64,000 bases of DNA from Lumnitzera littorea (GCA_024138015.1 JAMXBB010000004.1:110897238-110961237); one strand, 5' to 3'; shown: positions 49,401-62,533, counted from the stretch's first letter. Notes: generated by a model from the sequence alone, not told the origin. A program made the numbers and translations.

Positions 49401-51150
49401 TTAGTTTGGGTCTATATGTGGTTCAATGGTGTGTCATATTCATAGAGTTAATGCGTAGGATTTGGTAAACCATTGATTGCCATTAATCTTTCATGCCATC
49501 TCGTAGCCCGAACATATCCATTGGTTTTCGTATGATACTAGGATTTTGTGCTCATCTACAAGTCCGTATCACCTACCCCATAGGATGACATAATTATCAA
49601 TTCATGACCTTTACTCTTGACATTTTAGTATTCCTAGTTGTCCTAGCATAAGAGCAAGGATACCAAGCAACATTCATTAGATTCTAACATAATCAAAGTC
49701 CATTTAGATTTCTAAACTTGTACAAACAATTAGGCAACCATAGTAACTACCTACCTAGGTTAAGCTTTCTAAAAAACAATTGGTAATCTACAAATTTAAA
49801 TCATGACATAAACACATATTCGATTAGTTAAGCTTTTATGGAAAATCAAATCCACCAATTAATAATGACTCCTTAGCAACTTATTAAGACTTCCCACTTA
49901 ACGATGTATCTAACTGATTAATACTAACTTGTTATTTAACCATGTACAATTAGCAAATACCTATAATTATTACTTCTCCTTTAACTATACAATTATTTAT
50001 ATTAAGTTACTATCGTCGTCATTACCATCATCATATTATTGATACTGCTACTACTTTTATTATCCTTAATACAAAATGAGGTAATTTAATAAAATAAGTT
50101 AATATAATAAAATATTTATGTATTATTGATGGCGCAAAATAAAGTCTAGGCCAACCTATTAGACTAGCTGTTTAACTGATCTTAAGGAGTTAGTTGATCG
50201 ATCTTATTACTGTCAATTGACTAACCTTATTAAGCCAACTGACTAGTCATGTAAACTTAGTTAGTCAACCACTGTAAGGCCTATCATTAGAATAACCCAA
50301 TGAGGTGGTTTCGGCCTCTTATAGTATGGTCAAATCTCAACTACTTGACAATCATTTACAACTACCGTTTTAGACAAAAACTCTAACTTTTCCTTTTTGC
50401 ATGAAGAAAGTACTTTATGTTTCCAATTCAACTCCAACTCCAACTTCAACATTCATTCCCAAAGAAAACCTTCTCAAATTTGGTTATTTGACACCACCAA
50501 TTAACATCGACATCAACTTTCTTGAAATAGAGTTTTGCCAACATCTTTTTTAACAATCAATAATTCCCACATTCCTTCTATTGTAAAATCAACAAGTCGA
50601 ATAGATTTAATTAGTGAAATGAACAAGAGTACATATTACTTATTAATCTTCAAGCCCTACTTCAAAATCTTTCGCATACCATAAAATACAACCTTCAAGG
50701 AGTAAAACTCTTTCTTGGAATCCTATAACAAGTCCTTAACAAAGGATGTTAAGAAAACTACCACCAAGTGAAAATTGAGACAATTTCTAAGGTCTTTCAC
50801 CTCCTAAAAGCCTAATACTAAAACCCTAATTCATAGACTATTTGGAAAGGTAATAAACTAATTGTCCTAATTTGAATATGGGAGTCCAACCTTAGTCTAT
50901 CCTAGTAGAACCCAGTTCCACCCCTTTAACTATTGATCATCTCATATATCTAGATAAATCATCTGGACCGAGTGTGACAACATTACCTAATAGTCATAAG
51001 CTTTGATTCTTTTGTTTCTTTAACTTTACACCTATTATGGGGCCATCAGAGGAAATCAGGTTTTGACAATATGAAAGGGGGATGGTCGACAAGAACTCTC
51101 CGGAATCATTGAACTCAAGTGAACTAGTTGCCTCTTTTATCAGCAACTCA
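49401..51150. other. Spacer, no gene seen
   Basis: AT-rich sequence with CTTACTAC-type words near 50,000. Short frames here lack recognisable motifs. Confidence 0.4.
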
Positions 51151-53169
51151 CATGTTGTTTTGCAAATAAGCCTAAGTGGGTTAGGCCTTAGCAAATAGGC
51201 CAAATGCTGTAGAGTATAAGAATAAGGCCAATAAATATATTACACTACTGTTGGCCTATTAGGAAATATTCAGTATGTAGTAACCATTAGCAATTAGTAT
51301 GATATTTACTATTTTAATGTAATAGAATGGTATGGTTGCACATGAGCACACATACCAAAATATTCCATGCATATGGGAAGGTTATTATAATGTAAATATT
51401 TCACACTTATGTACTAGAGAAATTGAATGAAAATACCAAAAATATTTTCCTCCTAACTCTCGCATTCGAGAGTTTTCCTGCATTCGGGAAAGTTTGTTGT
51501 TCTTTCATTTCGATCTGTATCAAAGCCTTCATTAGTTGAAGGCCATGGCTTTATCTAATGAAGATGATGGGAAGTTATCACCTAAGCTTGAAGAAAATTT
51601 ATCATCCATTAAAGAAACTTTGCAACTACTATAAGAGTGTATCACCAAACAAACTAAAGATATTATACAACTCAAAGCACAATAAGCAAAAAAATCAATA
51701 GCAACTAGTTCTTCAACGCCTGACCATGGAAGGAGTCTTATGACTATAATTCCCTTGAAGTTTGATAGCTTGGTCCAACCAATAACCGAACCACCTATAC
51801 TGGTAAGGGTTTCGTATATTGAATTTCCTACATTCAATGGAGAAAACATTAAAGATTGGATTTATAAAGCAGACTAATATTTTACTATTGAAATGATTCC
51901 AAAAAATTGGAAGGTAAAAATAACATCAATATATTTAGAAGATAAGGCTTTGAGATGGTATTATCACTATACTCAAAATCATACCGACCTTACAAGCATA
52001 AATTAGACTGAATTGGTCAATGTCATGCAATCGAGTTTGGTAATAGAGTTTATGACGACCTATTCAGTAAGGTTAAGGAGTTGATGTAGCAGGGGAGCTT
52101 GCAAGAGTACGTTGAGTAATTTGAACACCTTACTACCTTTGTGCAATTATCCAAAACCTACCTTATTAGCCTGCATTCTACTATTCAATATCTTGTTCAC
52201 ATGTTTCGTCCTTAAACACAATAAGAAGCCTTTTACAACAAAATTATGAGAAGCTAACCTCATTACATTTAAGCAAAACCAAAACCTTAAAACCCGAAAA
52301 TCCTTAACCTTAGCATCTTCTTACTCAACTAAATTTCCTCCACAACCGAAACCTAACCCCTAGCAAAATCGGGTCATATCTAGTCATTGCCAAGTATTGC
52401 TGGCTAATGGCAAGGCGTTGATATGTGAAGCCAAAATTGAGGATTTCACTTAGAGGATACAAGGTTTTGAAATTCAAACTAAAGTTCAGATTTTAGCATT
52501 GACTAGATATGACCCGATTTTAGGAATACCTTGACTATCACTGTTTGGTACTATAAGGAGGAATTTTAAGGAGTTGATTATGGAGTATGAGTAGGAAAAA
52601 CCTAGTGTTGGCTTAAAGAAAAGAAAGAATAGTTTAGCCTATCAAAGGAAACACTCTATCTAAATTATTAATTGTCGAACCCTCTTTTTGGTCCAATGTT
52701 AGGTGGTTTATAGGAGTAAGATTAATGAAGAGGAGAATAAAACATAATACTTATGGCTTGAGCTTGCTGATCTACTAGAAGAATTTTATGAGATGTTTGA
52801 AGAACATAAAGAATTACCCCTTGATAGAGCTTTCATCCATAGAATGGTGCTTTAAGAAGGAACAAAACCAATCAATATATGACCTTATAAGCATCTGGCC
52901 ATGCAAGAGGATTGTTAGAAGGGATAATTAAGGAGATGCTTGGTAGTGGAGTGATCAAGCGAAGTCACAGCCCATTTGCATCTTCTATGGTGTTAGTAAA
53001 GAAGAAAGATAATACATGGAGGATGTGCACGGACTATAGGGAGTTGGCTAAACAAACAATCAAGGATTGGTTTCCCATTCCTATTATAGAAGATCTATTT
53101 GATGAACTACATAGAGAGCTTACCAAGTTGGATCCAAATGACATTTACAAAATGGCTTTTAAAACCCAT
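51151..53169 (+). mobile_element. Decayed Ty3/gypsy retrotransposon, 5' part only
   Basis: 51,153-51,510 is a possible 5' LTR, followed by CTGTATCAAAGCC, a degenerate Met-tRNA primer-binding site, near 51,515-51,527. Gag starts at 51,545 (MALSNEDDGKLSP) and carries the gypsy capsid signature EFPTFNGENIKDWI with EDKALRWYYHYTQ. Further on, ALTRYDPILGIP (about 52,495-52,531) resembles the protease-RT linker. RT begins near 52,912. Many stops and at least one frameshift occur. The element ends abruptly at 53,169 where LTR-X copy 4 begins; the rest of pol and the 3' LTR are not present in the window. The LTR limits are a guess. Confidence 0.75.
52912..53169 (+). pseudogene. gypsy reverse transcriptase fragment with internal deletion
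   Basis: Starts with the usual RT entry (GVIKRSHSPFASSMVLVKKK, then WRMCTDYREL) and continues to DWFPIPIIEDLFDELH. The next expected block, around the first catalytic aspartate, is missing; the frame jumps to PNDIYKMAFKTH. The sequence then breaks at 53,169 before the YADD-type block. Loss of catalytic blocks makes it inactive. Confidence 0.85.
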
Positions 53170-55603
53170 TGTGAGACCTAAAATTTTACACAATCGTTAC
53201 AGGTGGATAGTTTAGGATGTCGATGAAATTAACCCAATTAACCTAAGAATTTATGAGTGAGCTCGAGACATTAGTTGAAGAGACACTATAGACTCAAATT
53301 TTAAAAAAATATAATAAAATAATAATACTATAGTTAAAATAGTGTGATTCTACTATATTATATATTATTTATCGTAATCGCATAAAATAGGCTTCGTTAG
53401 TTTGTAAACCTTCAAAGATAAATTATATATGTAATAAAATTATTATGTAGTATAAAATAACATGTAAAATATATATAAGTCATATGTAATTATTACGTAT
53501 ATACATATACCCATAATTAACTAAAATACCCGATTATTTGCATTTTAAGCTAAGATAAGTTAACAAAATAAATAAAAAATTAATAAAAATCATAAACTAA
53601 GTGTGGGCAGCTGGATTTAGCTAGTATTAGGTGTATTGATGTTTAAGGACAAATGTTAAGCAATTAGATAGGATTTACATGCAATAGAATTTAGTATGTA
53701 AGGCTAAATTCTTGATGAGAGAGAAAGATAATTCATTTGCACAATCCAATCAGCTTTGAAAAATCTAGAAACACTCTATATTGGATACTACATGCAAGTT
53801 AGAAACTAGGAAAATTAAGTTTAGGGTTTAGAGATTAAAGAAGTAAATTAAGGGAAATTTACAAAGTCGGCGTGTAAATTGTGATTATAGGAGTTCGAGT
53901 ATTTAATGAGTAAGTGGGAGCCAACTACCGCTACCAACTGACAAAGCACCCAGAGGCTAGGCCGATTAACAAGAGGGTGGCTGAAGAAGCTGATTCCAAT
54001 AAGGATTGTTTTTACCCCAACTTTACATAATTTTGTAAAAATATTAAATATGCCCAAAAAATTTTGAAAAAAAATTATTTCTACATATTTTCATGTGTAG
54101 AATATAAGGAAAATATTACTTTATACAAATTCAGTAGCTATAGTATACATCTTTAAGAAATTAATGAAATCGAGTAATTTTCGATATTGAAATAAATAGG
54201 TTTAATAACATAGTTTTGACTTCGAAATTTCTTTATAAACTTTCCTATATCTATATTGAATTTTCATGAAAATATTTAATGTGAAACTACTTTCTACATT
54301 TTTATTTTTTTTAGCCTCAAATAGTGATTAAAATGGTGATTTTTAGCCAAAATCAATATATATTTTTTGAAGGACTTTACTTGGAATCTATATTCAAACA
54401 GCTAAAGGAGCATTTATATTATGTTGGATCTATGGAATTGACTTTTAAAGTCAAAAGCTATAAGAATCCATGATTTTCTCATTGTTAGTGTAGTTTAGTA
54501 GTTTATGATTAATGGATTTTGATGGAATAGTGAATGAGGAAACATTATAAGTGAAATTAGAAATTAGTAAAGTTGAGACTTGATGAATTGAATATTGTTT
54601 GATGGTGATCCTAGCTGAAATGGATGGAAAAATGGCTAAGTTTCTTAGTTATAGTGAATTGGATGAAAACAGAGGCAAAATCAAAGGATTTAGAATGTGT
54701 ACTTTACTCAGGAGTTCACTTAAAGGAAGAATCAGAGGAAAGTTTAAGGAAAATGTAAATCCCTCGTATCTTAGAGGCTAAATCAGAGGATAATTTTCTA
54801 AAAACTATAACGTTAGCCAAAATTAGAGGATTCTATAGCTTAATATGACTTATGAGTTTAGTAAAGTATTTAAGTAATCTTAACATATAAGTGAATATAA
54901 CCTATAAAATTAATATCAAAATAACTAAATGTATATAAAAGCATTAATTACTACTAATCCAAGGATTAAATATGGATTAAATGTGATTTATTCTATATAT
55001 ATATGAACAATTGAAGACCAATAGGGTGACGGTCAAGTTTAGCAAACCCGTGAAGTACAGGTAAGTTCGAATCTATGCATCGTAACATGTTGGAGTATTG
55101 TGTTAGAGTACTTGGAGACCTAAAAGTGCATTTGATTATGCTTATAACTTAGTTGAATTTGTGCATGCCTCATGTGTGATTGTTACTTGAATTGTTGACT
55201 TAGAGTGTTGCTTTGTATGTTTATATTTAATTTGCTTTGCTTTGTGAATTGGTTAATTACCTCTTAACTGGACTTAATTAAAGACTAACGTTTTAACTAA
55301 CTAGACATGCATAGCAATCCACTAAGGGTGATGACTAGGATTCTCAGGCCAAACACAAACCCTTTTAATGAGGATAGCTGAAATGGTTCTTTTTCTACCC
55401 TTAATCGAACTAAGTGACAAAAGAGAAGGTTGTGGTAAGGTTAGGAGCTGTGGATCGAAGGGAGTCTTAGGTGGAGGGTGTTCTCTATTACACAAGCCCT
55501 AATGTGATTTCGATTCACGAGTGTACGGCATCAAACTCCTCAACCTAAAGTAGAGCAAAGCAAGTGAAATGTTTCTAATATTACAATAAACCGGATAACG
55601 TCA
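53170..55603 (+). mobile_element. LTR-X copy 4, truncated
   Basis: Begins TGTGAGACCTAAAA within the gypsy RT. The stretch 55,310-55,560 aligns with 13,920-14,170 of copy 1: ACTAAGGGTGATGACTAGG, GAGGATAGCTGAAATGG and TATTACACAAGCC. The LTR end found in the other copies is missing: homology stops near 55,603, where Athila LTR sequence starts. About 0.5 kb of the 3' end is therefore lost. Frames inside (53,848-54,057; 54,599-54,781) are not genes. Confidence 0.65.
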
Positions 55604-56646
55604 AGACAATGTCGTGCACCACAGTGCACTTAGATTAATTAAGTTTAATTCACCAAAACTAATAAATATCAAGAACTCAATAATTTACGCATTTATTCAT
55701 ACCAAGTTGATGTAGCAAGTCATAATTACTACTCATACATGATGAAATAACAAAATGTATCAACAAAATGTAGAAATAATAAATAAATTAACATAAGATA
55801 AGTAGAAAGATATAACCCTGTTCTGAATTCCACTGTAAAAAGTTTTACAACAACAAATGATGAATTCCCCTCAGCTTTCGTGAGTAATTCCAAGAAAAGT
55901 ACGATACAACACTTAGAAACTATCCTGAAAATGGAATACAATGGGTACAAAGATTGATGAATAGGTGTTGGCTAATGATATGATGTTCTTGATCTAGTAT
56001 CTATCTCTCTATTTGGTGTATCTCCCCTCCATCTATCTAAAAGTCACGGTATATTTATACTTGACTCGTCAAAGGACTCAAATTATACCACTTCAAGATA
56101 CTGCCCGATGTTAAGACATGTTCCACATACTGATTCATGTGAAAAACTTGAAGAAGAATAGTTGCGTCCATCCCATCACACCCATGACTCTTGTGTGATA
56201 GTCTCGAAAAACAAGATTCTACATCAATCACGACCATAACAATAGATGTAAACTCCTATTTGCTTCATTACATCTCATTACACCCGTGATTGAGGTCGTG
56301 ATCACCCTCTTACTAACCGATCACGGCTGTGATTGATAAGGGGATCATCAGCACTTCCTCAATCACGCTCGTGATGGAGGGCATGATCAATGCTATCTAT
56401 TCCAATCCTTCATTATCACACCCGTGATGGATTTCATCTTAGTTTTACTTCAAGGTTTTCTTCTCCTCACAGCCATGATTGCCTTAAAACTCATTGTCTT
56501 TGTGTAAACTTCATTTTCTTGCTCTTGATTCATATGAAATCAATATATTATCCAATTAAGCATCAAAAACTTTAGAATTGAATCACAATTATGAACAATT
56601 TATGCCTAAATATGCCTTGAAAGTGTAGAGTAATTTACTCTTATCA
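55604..56646 (-). repeat. 3' LTR of the Athila-type element, truncated
   Basis: 55,604-56,435 matches 63,181-64,000 at the other end (ACAATGTCGTGCAC, TACTCATACATGATGAAATA, AAAAGTACGATACAACACTT). On the minus strand the LTR starts TGATAAGAG directly after the purine tract. About 650 bp expected at its distal end (present at 62,539-63,180) is missing, replaced by LTR-X copy 4. Confidence 0.8.
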
Positions 56647-56662
56647 AACTCCCCCACACTTA
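56647..56662 (-). promoter_or_regulatory. Polypurine tract of the Athila-type element
   Basis: On the minus strand AAGTGTGGGGGAGTT immediately precedes the 3' LTR start TGATAA. This is the characteristic plus-strand priming site of Athila/Tat elements. Confidence 0.8.
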
Positions 56663-57068
56663 AACTTTGCTTGTCCTCAAGCAAATACTAAAAACAATTA
56701 ATTGCACATTCAACAAAGTATTCCCAGTAGATTAACTTTGTACCTACCACATTGTGTTCTTAGAACACACAAACCAATATTTTAAGTCTAATCAAAGTAA
56801 AACACACTTTACCTTTACTATATAACTATAGCTTCTAAAGGTACAAAGTCAACACAAAGCTACATAGAACAAATGGTTATACTTCATCCATTTTCTTAAG
56901 TGTATAGAAACTCTTCAATTTTTTTTTAAGAACACTAATCTAGAAGAAAAGTACATTGTATCTATTTTTCTCTTGTATTTCTATTTCTTTTATTGGATTT
57001 TTCCAAGGACAACTTACACATTACATTTACATTTTCATTTTCTTTTCTTTTTTTTAGAATAACCAAAG

Positions 57069-57266
57069 ATTAGCAGTAGAGTCAGATTTTGCTCTTCTGA
57101 GAGACCAAAACTCATCCTTACTAACTCAATCCTTATAAATTCTTATTGCAAAGTTATAAGGATAAAAATTAGCAGTAAGGTCAAACTTCGCTCTTTTGAG
57201 AGACCAAAGCCTACCCTTACTAATTCAGTCCTTATACACTTCAATCTACTCCATTTTAAAGAGATT
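57069..57266. repeat. 99-bp tandem duplication
   Basis: Two head-to-tail units, starting at 57,069 and 57,168, share ATTAGCAGTA, GCTCTTTTGAGAGACCAAA-like and CCTTACTAA words. They lie in the non-coding stretch between the env-position ORF and the polypurine tract. Confidence 0.8.
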
Positions 57267-57959
57267 CTCAAGAAGCATCAACAAGTGAATTGCTTCATTT
57301 GGTCTTTTCATTCAAGATTAAATGAACTCCCAAAAGTAAATGATAAGTAGATATACTACTTAGTAAGTTTAGAAACATAACCATTTAACCTTGCATTAAA
57401 GACTACAATTCACTTCTAACCTCTAAATTCATTCATTAAATAGCAAGTAAGTTTGCTTCACTTAGATTTTATCTTACAATATTGATCATGTATACTAAGT
57501 CCACAAGAAGTAGTTAGGCACAAAATTAATTGCTATAATGCTAAATTGACGATCTACTTATCAAACTCATAACCTGAAAACAAATAACTTAAGTGAAAAA
57601 CTTTTGATAAATGGGTTCACTCTTCCCTACACTTAGTGAGAAACATTGTCCTTAATGTTTAAGGAAAGCAAACATATAATAGGTATAGAAAAGGAACAAC
57701 TAGAAAGATGAAAAATAATAAACAATAAGAATTGGACTTCCCTAAAATATGAAGTTTGACCAATTTAGTGAGCCTAAACCATCAAACAGTATATCCTTTA
57801 ACACCATGACAAATCGAACAATAAAAGAGACACTTAACCATTAAGACAAAACAAAAACAAAATACAACAAACACATGATATGAGAGTCTCCATCAATAGT
57901 ACATCATTAAGGTTAAGCTCTCGACTAGATAATGATTCTAAAAATAACAAAATACAACA

Positions 57960-59358
57960 AAAGACGGAAAATAAGGTAGTCATCCTCAGCTTCTATCTCT
58001 TCATCGGAGCTATCTTCCTCCTCCCTAAATGACTCATCTTCACTCTCATTCCCAACTCCTTATCCTATTGCTTCTTGCTAGGTTCCTTACGTTTCCTCTT
58101 CATCATCACGATCATCTTCTTCTAACCCTTCTTCCTCATCACCAGAGTCTTCTTCTTCCGACTCTTCATCTCCTTATTCTTCTTCGTGTAGAGCACTTAC
58201 TGGTGATGGAACCAGAGGTTGACTATGACCCACGTCCTCGTAGGTTTAAGGACGAGAGAAACAAGAGAAAATGGCTGCTCCCACTTTTTTGGTGATGTTC
58301 TTCAAGAACTCAACACTTCCTTCTTTAGTCTCTTTAATCTCAGCCACTTCAATTTCCAATCTCTTCAAATTACCGACTAAGAAGCTTGATGTGGATGGCA
58401 CAAAATCTGGAGCACTAAGGTCCCCAATGTCCAAATCAGGATCCAAGACTCTTACAATACTCCATTGATAAAAAAGGGTTCTTGGTAACGATTCTAGATT
58501 AGCACAAAAGTCTCTTAACCTGTTACTAGTAGGCCACAACCTCAAATTCCTAAGGATTCTCGTAATCAGTCTTCCTACAAAAATACCCTTACTCTTATCA
58601 AACATTTGCCGGTGAAGTCCAAATGCGGTTAGAATTCCTACATTCACCAAAAACCCCTTAAATACATTGTACAAGAGTAATAAATCATGCTCCCCCACTG
58701 CCTCAAGGCTCTCATGCTTCCCATAAATCATCCTAACAAGAATGTAGTGGAAAACTCGAGCACTGGTCTTCTTCAAAGTTGAAGTTTTGGACTTACTCAT
58801 CTTGAAACTATTCTCATTGGAGATTTCTCTCCAAAACTCATTCACAAAAGTTCCTCGAGGAAGTCTCACTAGCAAATCTACAAACTTATCATCTTCCAGC
58901 TCAGCTCGAGTATACAATCCCATAGCTTAGACAAAAGTTAACATATCAAAGGTTTGAGTTCGTCAAAATGCAAAGAACTCCACCTCATTGTCCATTTTTG
59001 AGCTAATATACTCGTACTTGATCTTGAATGATGAGAAAAAAACCAGCATTGTTTGTTTGTAAGTTTTCTCTTGGACCATGAATAATTTTAGCCATAACCT
59101 ATTTCTTAACAATTGTCACATGGCTATCTTCAAGTCATACTCCCCCAACACATCCCAATCTATGACACAGTATCTCTTGATGATCTTCCTAGCAGCAAAT
59201 TCCTTAAATCTCTCTTTTAGCTCCGCAGTCATACCAGCTAGTGGAGCAACTACCCTGCTTGAACTTGCAACATCGGATCGCTTAGGAGGAGAAGAAGGAG
59301 AACGATCAGCCCTCGATCTCTTATGTTGAGAAGCTGTTGACAATTTCTTAGGTGCCAT
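57960..59358 (-). pseudogene. Athila env-position ORF (Transposase_32-like protein), broken
   Basis: Starts MAPKKLSTASQHKRSR and includes KERFKEFAARKI and RYCVIDWDVLGEYDL, typical of the plant 'putative transposon protein' found in Athila elements. After a first stop the same frame continues to a stop near 58,924, then a 225-codon open part (58,923-58,246) with FVNEFWREISNENS, ARVFHYILVRMIYG and EHDLLLLYNVFKG. Beyond 58,246 another frame encodes a D/E-rich tail down to about 57,960. The first two parts are in one frame, so point mutations, not rearrangement, broke it. Its role is unknown; in related elements this slot is called env-like, but no membrane segment is obvious here. Confidence 0.75.
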
Positions 59359-59399
59359 CTATAAACATCAATGTTAGTTTAAGAGAAACAAACTCATAT

Positions 59400-60759
59400 A
59401 CAATTTAAGTACAATTCAAACTAAGCATAGCTATTCCAACTTCCTTCAACTTACAAACATAAAGTATCTATAGACTAATCATGATTAACCCTAATCTATA
59501 TTCAAGTACACATTACACAAGTGAATTCATAGTGACTCAACTTGTAATCCGAGCTTCAACTAAGGATTAGTATCTCCCCTCAACTATACAACACTCTACT
59601 TCACAACATTAACACGTAAATACAATACAATTCCAAAATGTCTTATAACACTATAACATACAAACAACCAACTATCAAGACAATTTTACATAACACTTAA
59701 TCACTATGATAGACTAAATCATCAAATTAGGCTTAATTTGCAAAAATCCTCAAGAAATTAAGGTTTAAGCTTAATATTCTAAAATTCATCACAAAGTCAT
59801 GCAAATTGAAGTCTAATTACTATACAAACACAACCATAAGTACAATCACAATACATTTGTAAATCATAGTAAACATACGTATATAAACCCTAAAGTTGCA
59901 TGAATCAAATCAGTATAAATGTAGAAAAACTAAAGAAAAAGAGGAAGATCATACCTTAGAAGAGTGTAATTAAGATAAGAGTGATCGTACAAGTGTTAGA
60001 ATGGGTTAAAATAAGAGTTTATGTGAAGAAAATTATCATGGCTATTATAAGGAAAACAGCGTACAATATTATCACTAGGTGGAGTTTAAAAATGTAAGAA
60101 ATAAGGAGAAAGAGAGGAAAATTTCTTATATAGTGGAGTGGTAGGGATATGATCACGGCTGTAACACAGAGTGTGATACCTTTTTCGAGCTTAATCACAA
60201 GCATGATGAGTCCCGTGATTAGCATTGTGCCCAAAATTTTTTATTTATCATAGCCTATACCCTTCTATAGTCACGGGCATGAACAAAATCGTGACTAGTA
60301 TTGTAGTAAAAAATTTCACATGTAACTCTTTTTATCATGGTTGTGATTGAATTGAAAAGTTCTCAGGGTTGTCATCATGGTCGTGATAGAGGTGTAAAAT
60401 TTTCAAGGGAAGTGATTACGGCTATGATGGATAGGTAGATTAACCCTGTTAATTTATTATGGCCATGATTGATCTCATGATAGATGCTATGCATAAAAAA
60501 TTAAATACTTACCTTTTTCATGGCCGTGATTGCAATGTTTACCTTCCATCCTCCATCTACATCTCTACAATTTGTGAAATTCTTTTCTTTCCTCTAAATG
60601 TCCATGACTTCCACTTGATGTTTCTTTTCTTTTTGCATCAAACTATAAACAAATATACTTAAAACAACCTAAACAAGTAACAATAACAACAATTAAGTAA
60701 TTCAAACTCAACAAACTTCAAAGTGCTTAAAACAAACAAAACAAAATTGCTAGTCTGGT
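59400..60759 (-). other. Non-coding interior of the Athila-type element
   Basis: Lies where pol would be expected between gag and the env-position ORF. No RT, RNase H or integrase motif was found on either strand. Holds the motif cluster at 60,145-60,545. Confidence 0.6.
60145..60545. repeat. Cluster of degenerate palindromic motif TCACGGCCGTGA
   Basis: About nine variants occur, such as ATCACGGCTGTAACA, ATCACAAGCATGATGA, GTCACGGGCATGAAC, ATCATGGTCGTGATAG, ATTACGGCTATGATGG, TTATGGCCATGATTGA and TCATGGCCGTGATTG. Most differ by C/T or G/A changes. The same motif family fills part of both LTRs. Confidence 0.75.
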
Positions 60760-62378
60760 TAAGAATATATGCTTGTTTAATGTCTCAAGCTTGATGTCTC
60801 CATAAGCTTTCAGCTTCATTCTTTAACTAGAGAAGTCTCAACTCCTCTTTGCATTAAAGTTACAAATTAGACTTGTTCTTTCAGGTTTGCCTTAGTATTT
60901 CCCAAAAGAGATCCTGGAACCCTTTTTGAAAGTGTTTTTGCAATATGCGCTACTTAGTTTTCTAAGTTATAGATCGATGCCCCTAGATTTCTCAAAGTGG
61001 TTTCAACAACTTGGTGACATACTTTAGAAGTCTTAACATACTAAGCTAACATATCCTCAATGGACATTGGCTTATTTTGATAGGGAGGCACTTGCCTCTG
61101 AAATCCAGGAGGTTGCATGTTAGAGCTTTAATTGGTGTTGTTGCTCCATCTGAAATTAGGATGATTTCTCCAACTCGAATTGTATGTGTTATTAAAATGA
61201 TCATTTCTTGGTCTAATTAGGTTCCCCATGTAGTCAACCTCTTCCACTTGATCAATCTTTGATGAACTTGCTAACTTAGAATTTGAAACTACCAAGGTTT
61301 TGCTTTGACCCATTGTGAGATTATCAAGCTTCCTTATCAACACCTCCACCTTATGTGCTAAAGCGGACACGGCATTCAACTCATGTTTTCTTGCTAACTT
61401 TCCTTCTCTTCTTCTTAAAAATGACCATTGATAATGGTTATTGGCTATATATTCAAATAATTGGATATATTGCTTCGGTGACTTATGGTTTAGGCTTCCT
61501 CTAACAGTTGCATCAATGAACTACTTGGTTGTATAGTTCAAACCATTGTAGAAGGTTTGAACTTAGTACCAATCCGGAAGACCATGATGAGGGCACTTCC
61601 TTAACAATTCCTTCCACCTCTCTCATGCTTTATATAGAGTCTCTGAATCCATTTGACCAAAAGAAGAGATATCTACCCTTAACTTAGCCATTCTTAAGGG
61701 TAGGAAGTATTTTCTCATGAATAGCTCAGCCATCTCTTGCTAAGTATTGATAGAATTCCTTAGCATAAAGTTGAGCCATTGTTTGGCATTGGACCTCAAT
61801 GAGAACGAGAATAGTTTGAGGCAAATAGCGTCCTCTGAAACTCCACTTATCTTAAAGGTGTTACAAATCTCTAAGAATTGCCGCGAATGGTTGTTGGGAT
61901 CTTTATAACTAAACCCATCAAAATGGACACATTGCTAGATCATCTAAATGATACTTAGCTTGATCTCAAAGGTATTAGCTTAAACTCTAGGCCTAGTGAT
62001 ACTAGTACTAGCCCCATTTGGGTTAGGCCTACAGTAATCCAGCATTGTCCTTAGAGCCATAAGCGGATTTACTCCTAGCTCGTTTCTCACATGTACTACA
62101 TTCCAATTTCCATCAAGAAGTGAGTCTAAATTCAATGACGGATCCCTTTGGATACCCTCTTTTGGATTCAAGAACTGGTTTTCTAATGGTGGCTTAGTGT
62201 TTTGATTTTGATTATTCATTCTAGATGACTTGAATGTCTCTATTCTGCTTCTCAACAATTCATGTGTTCTCACTTCCTTACTACCAGATGCTTGCTTCTC
62301 AAAATACTCTCGAACTTTCTTCAAGTTACTTCTGAGTGTTTTCTCAAGTTTAGGATCGAAGTTAACTAGATCAATCAT
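60760..62378 (-). pseudogene. Athila gag, broken
   Basis: Starts MIDLVNFDPKLEKTL, 136 bp after the primer-binding site. It carries LMALRTMLDYCRPNPNGAS, FKISGVSEDAICLRLFSFSL followed by AKQWLNF, and MRKYFLPLRMAKLRVDISS, the order seen in Athila gag proteins. A Gln/Asn-rich part follows (SSWRNHPNFRWSNN). Frames 62,378-61,980 and 61,379-61,128 are the same frame separated by stops. The zinc knuckle was not clearly seen. Non-functional. Confidence 0.8.
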
Positions 62379-62513
62379 GTTGCTTTAGGATATAAATTGT
62401 AAATCAACAAATAAGCTAATATGAGCACAAAGATTTCAACTAAACTAATAACAAATATAAAAGAAAACAAATGTTAGAAGAACATGAATCCTAATTTTCC
62501 TAATGATAATACT

Positions 62514-62533
62514 GTTCCCCAGCAATAGTGCCA
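62514..62533 (-). promoter_or_regulatory. Primer-binding site of the Athila-type element
   Basis: The minus strand reads TGGCACTATTGCTGGGGAAC, a decayed form of the Athila TGGCGCCGTTGCCGGGGA site. It lies 5 bp after the LTR end GGCGATCA. Confidence 0.75.

Noticed and set aside
54599..54781. 60-codon plus-strand frame
   Set aside because: It lies inside LTR-X copy 4 and has no recognisable features; long-LTR DNA often leaves such frames.
58029..58295. 88-codon plus-strand frame rich in Leu and His
   Set aside because: It is the antisense of the acidic D/E-rich tail of the Athila env-position protein.
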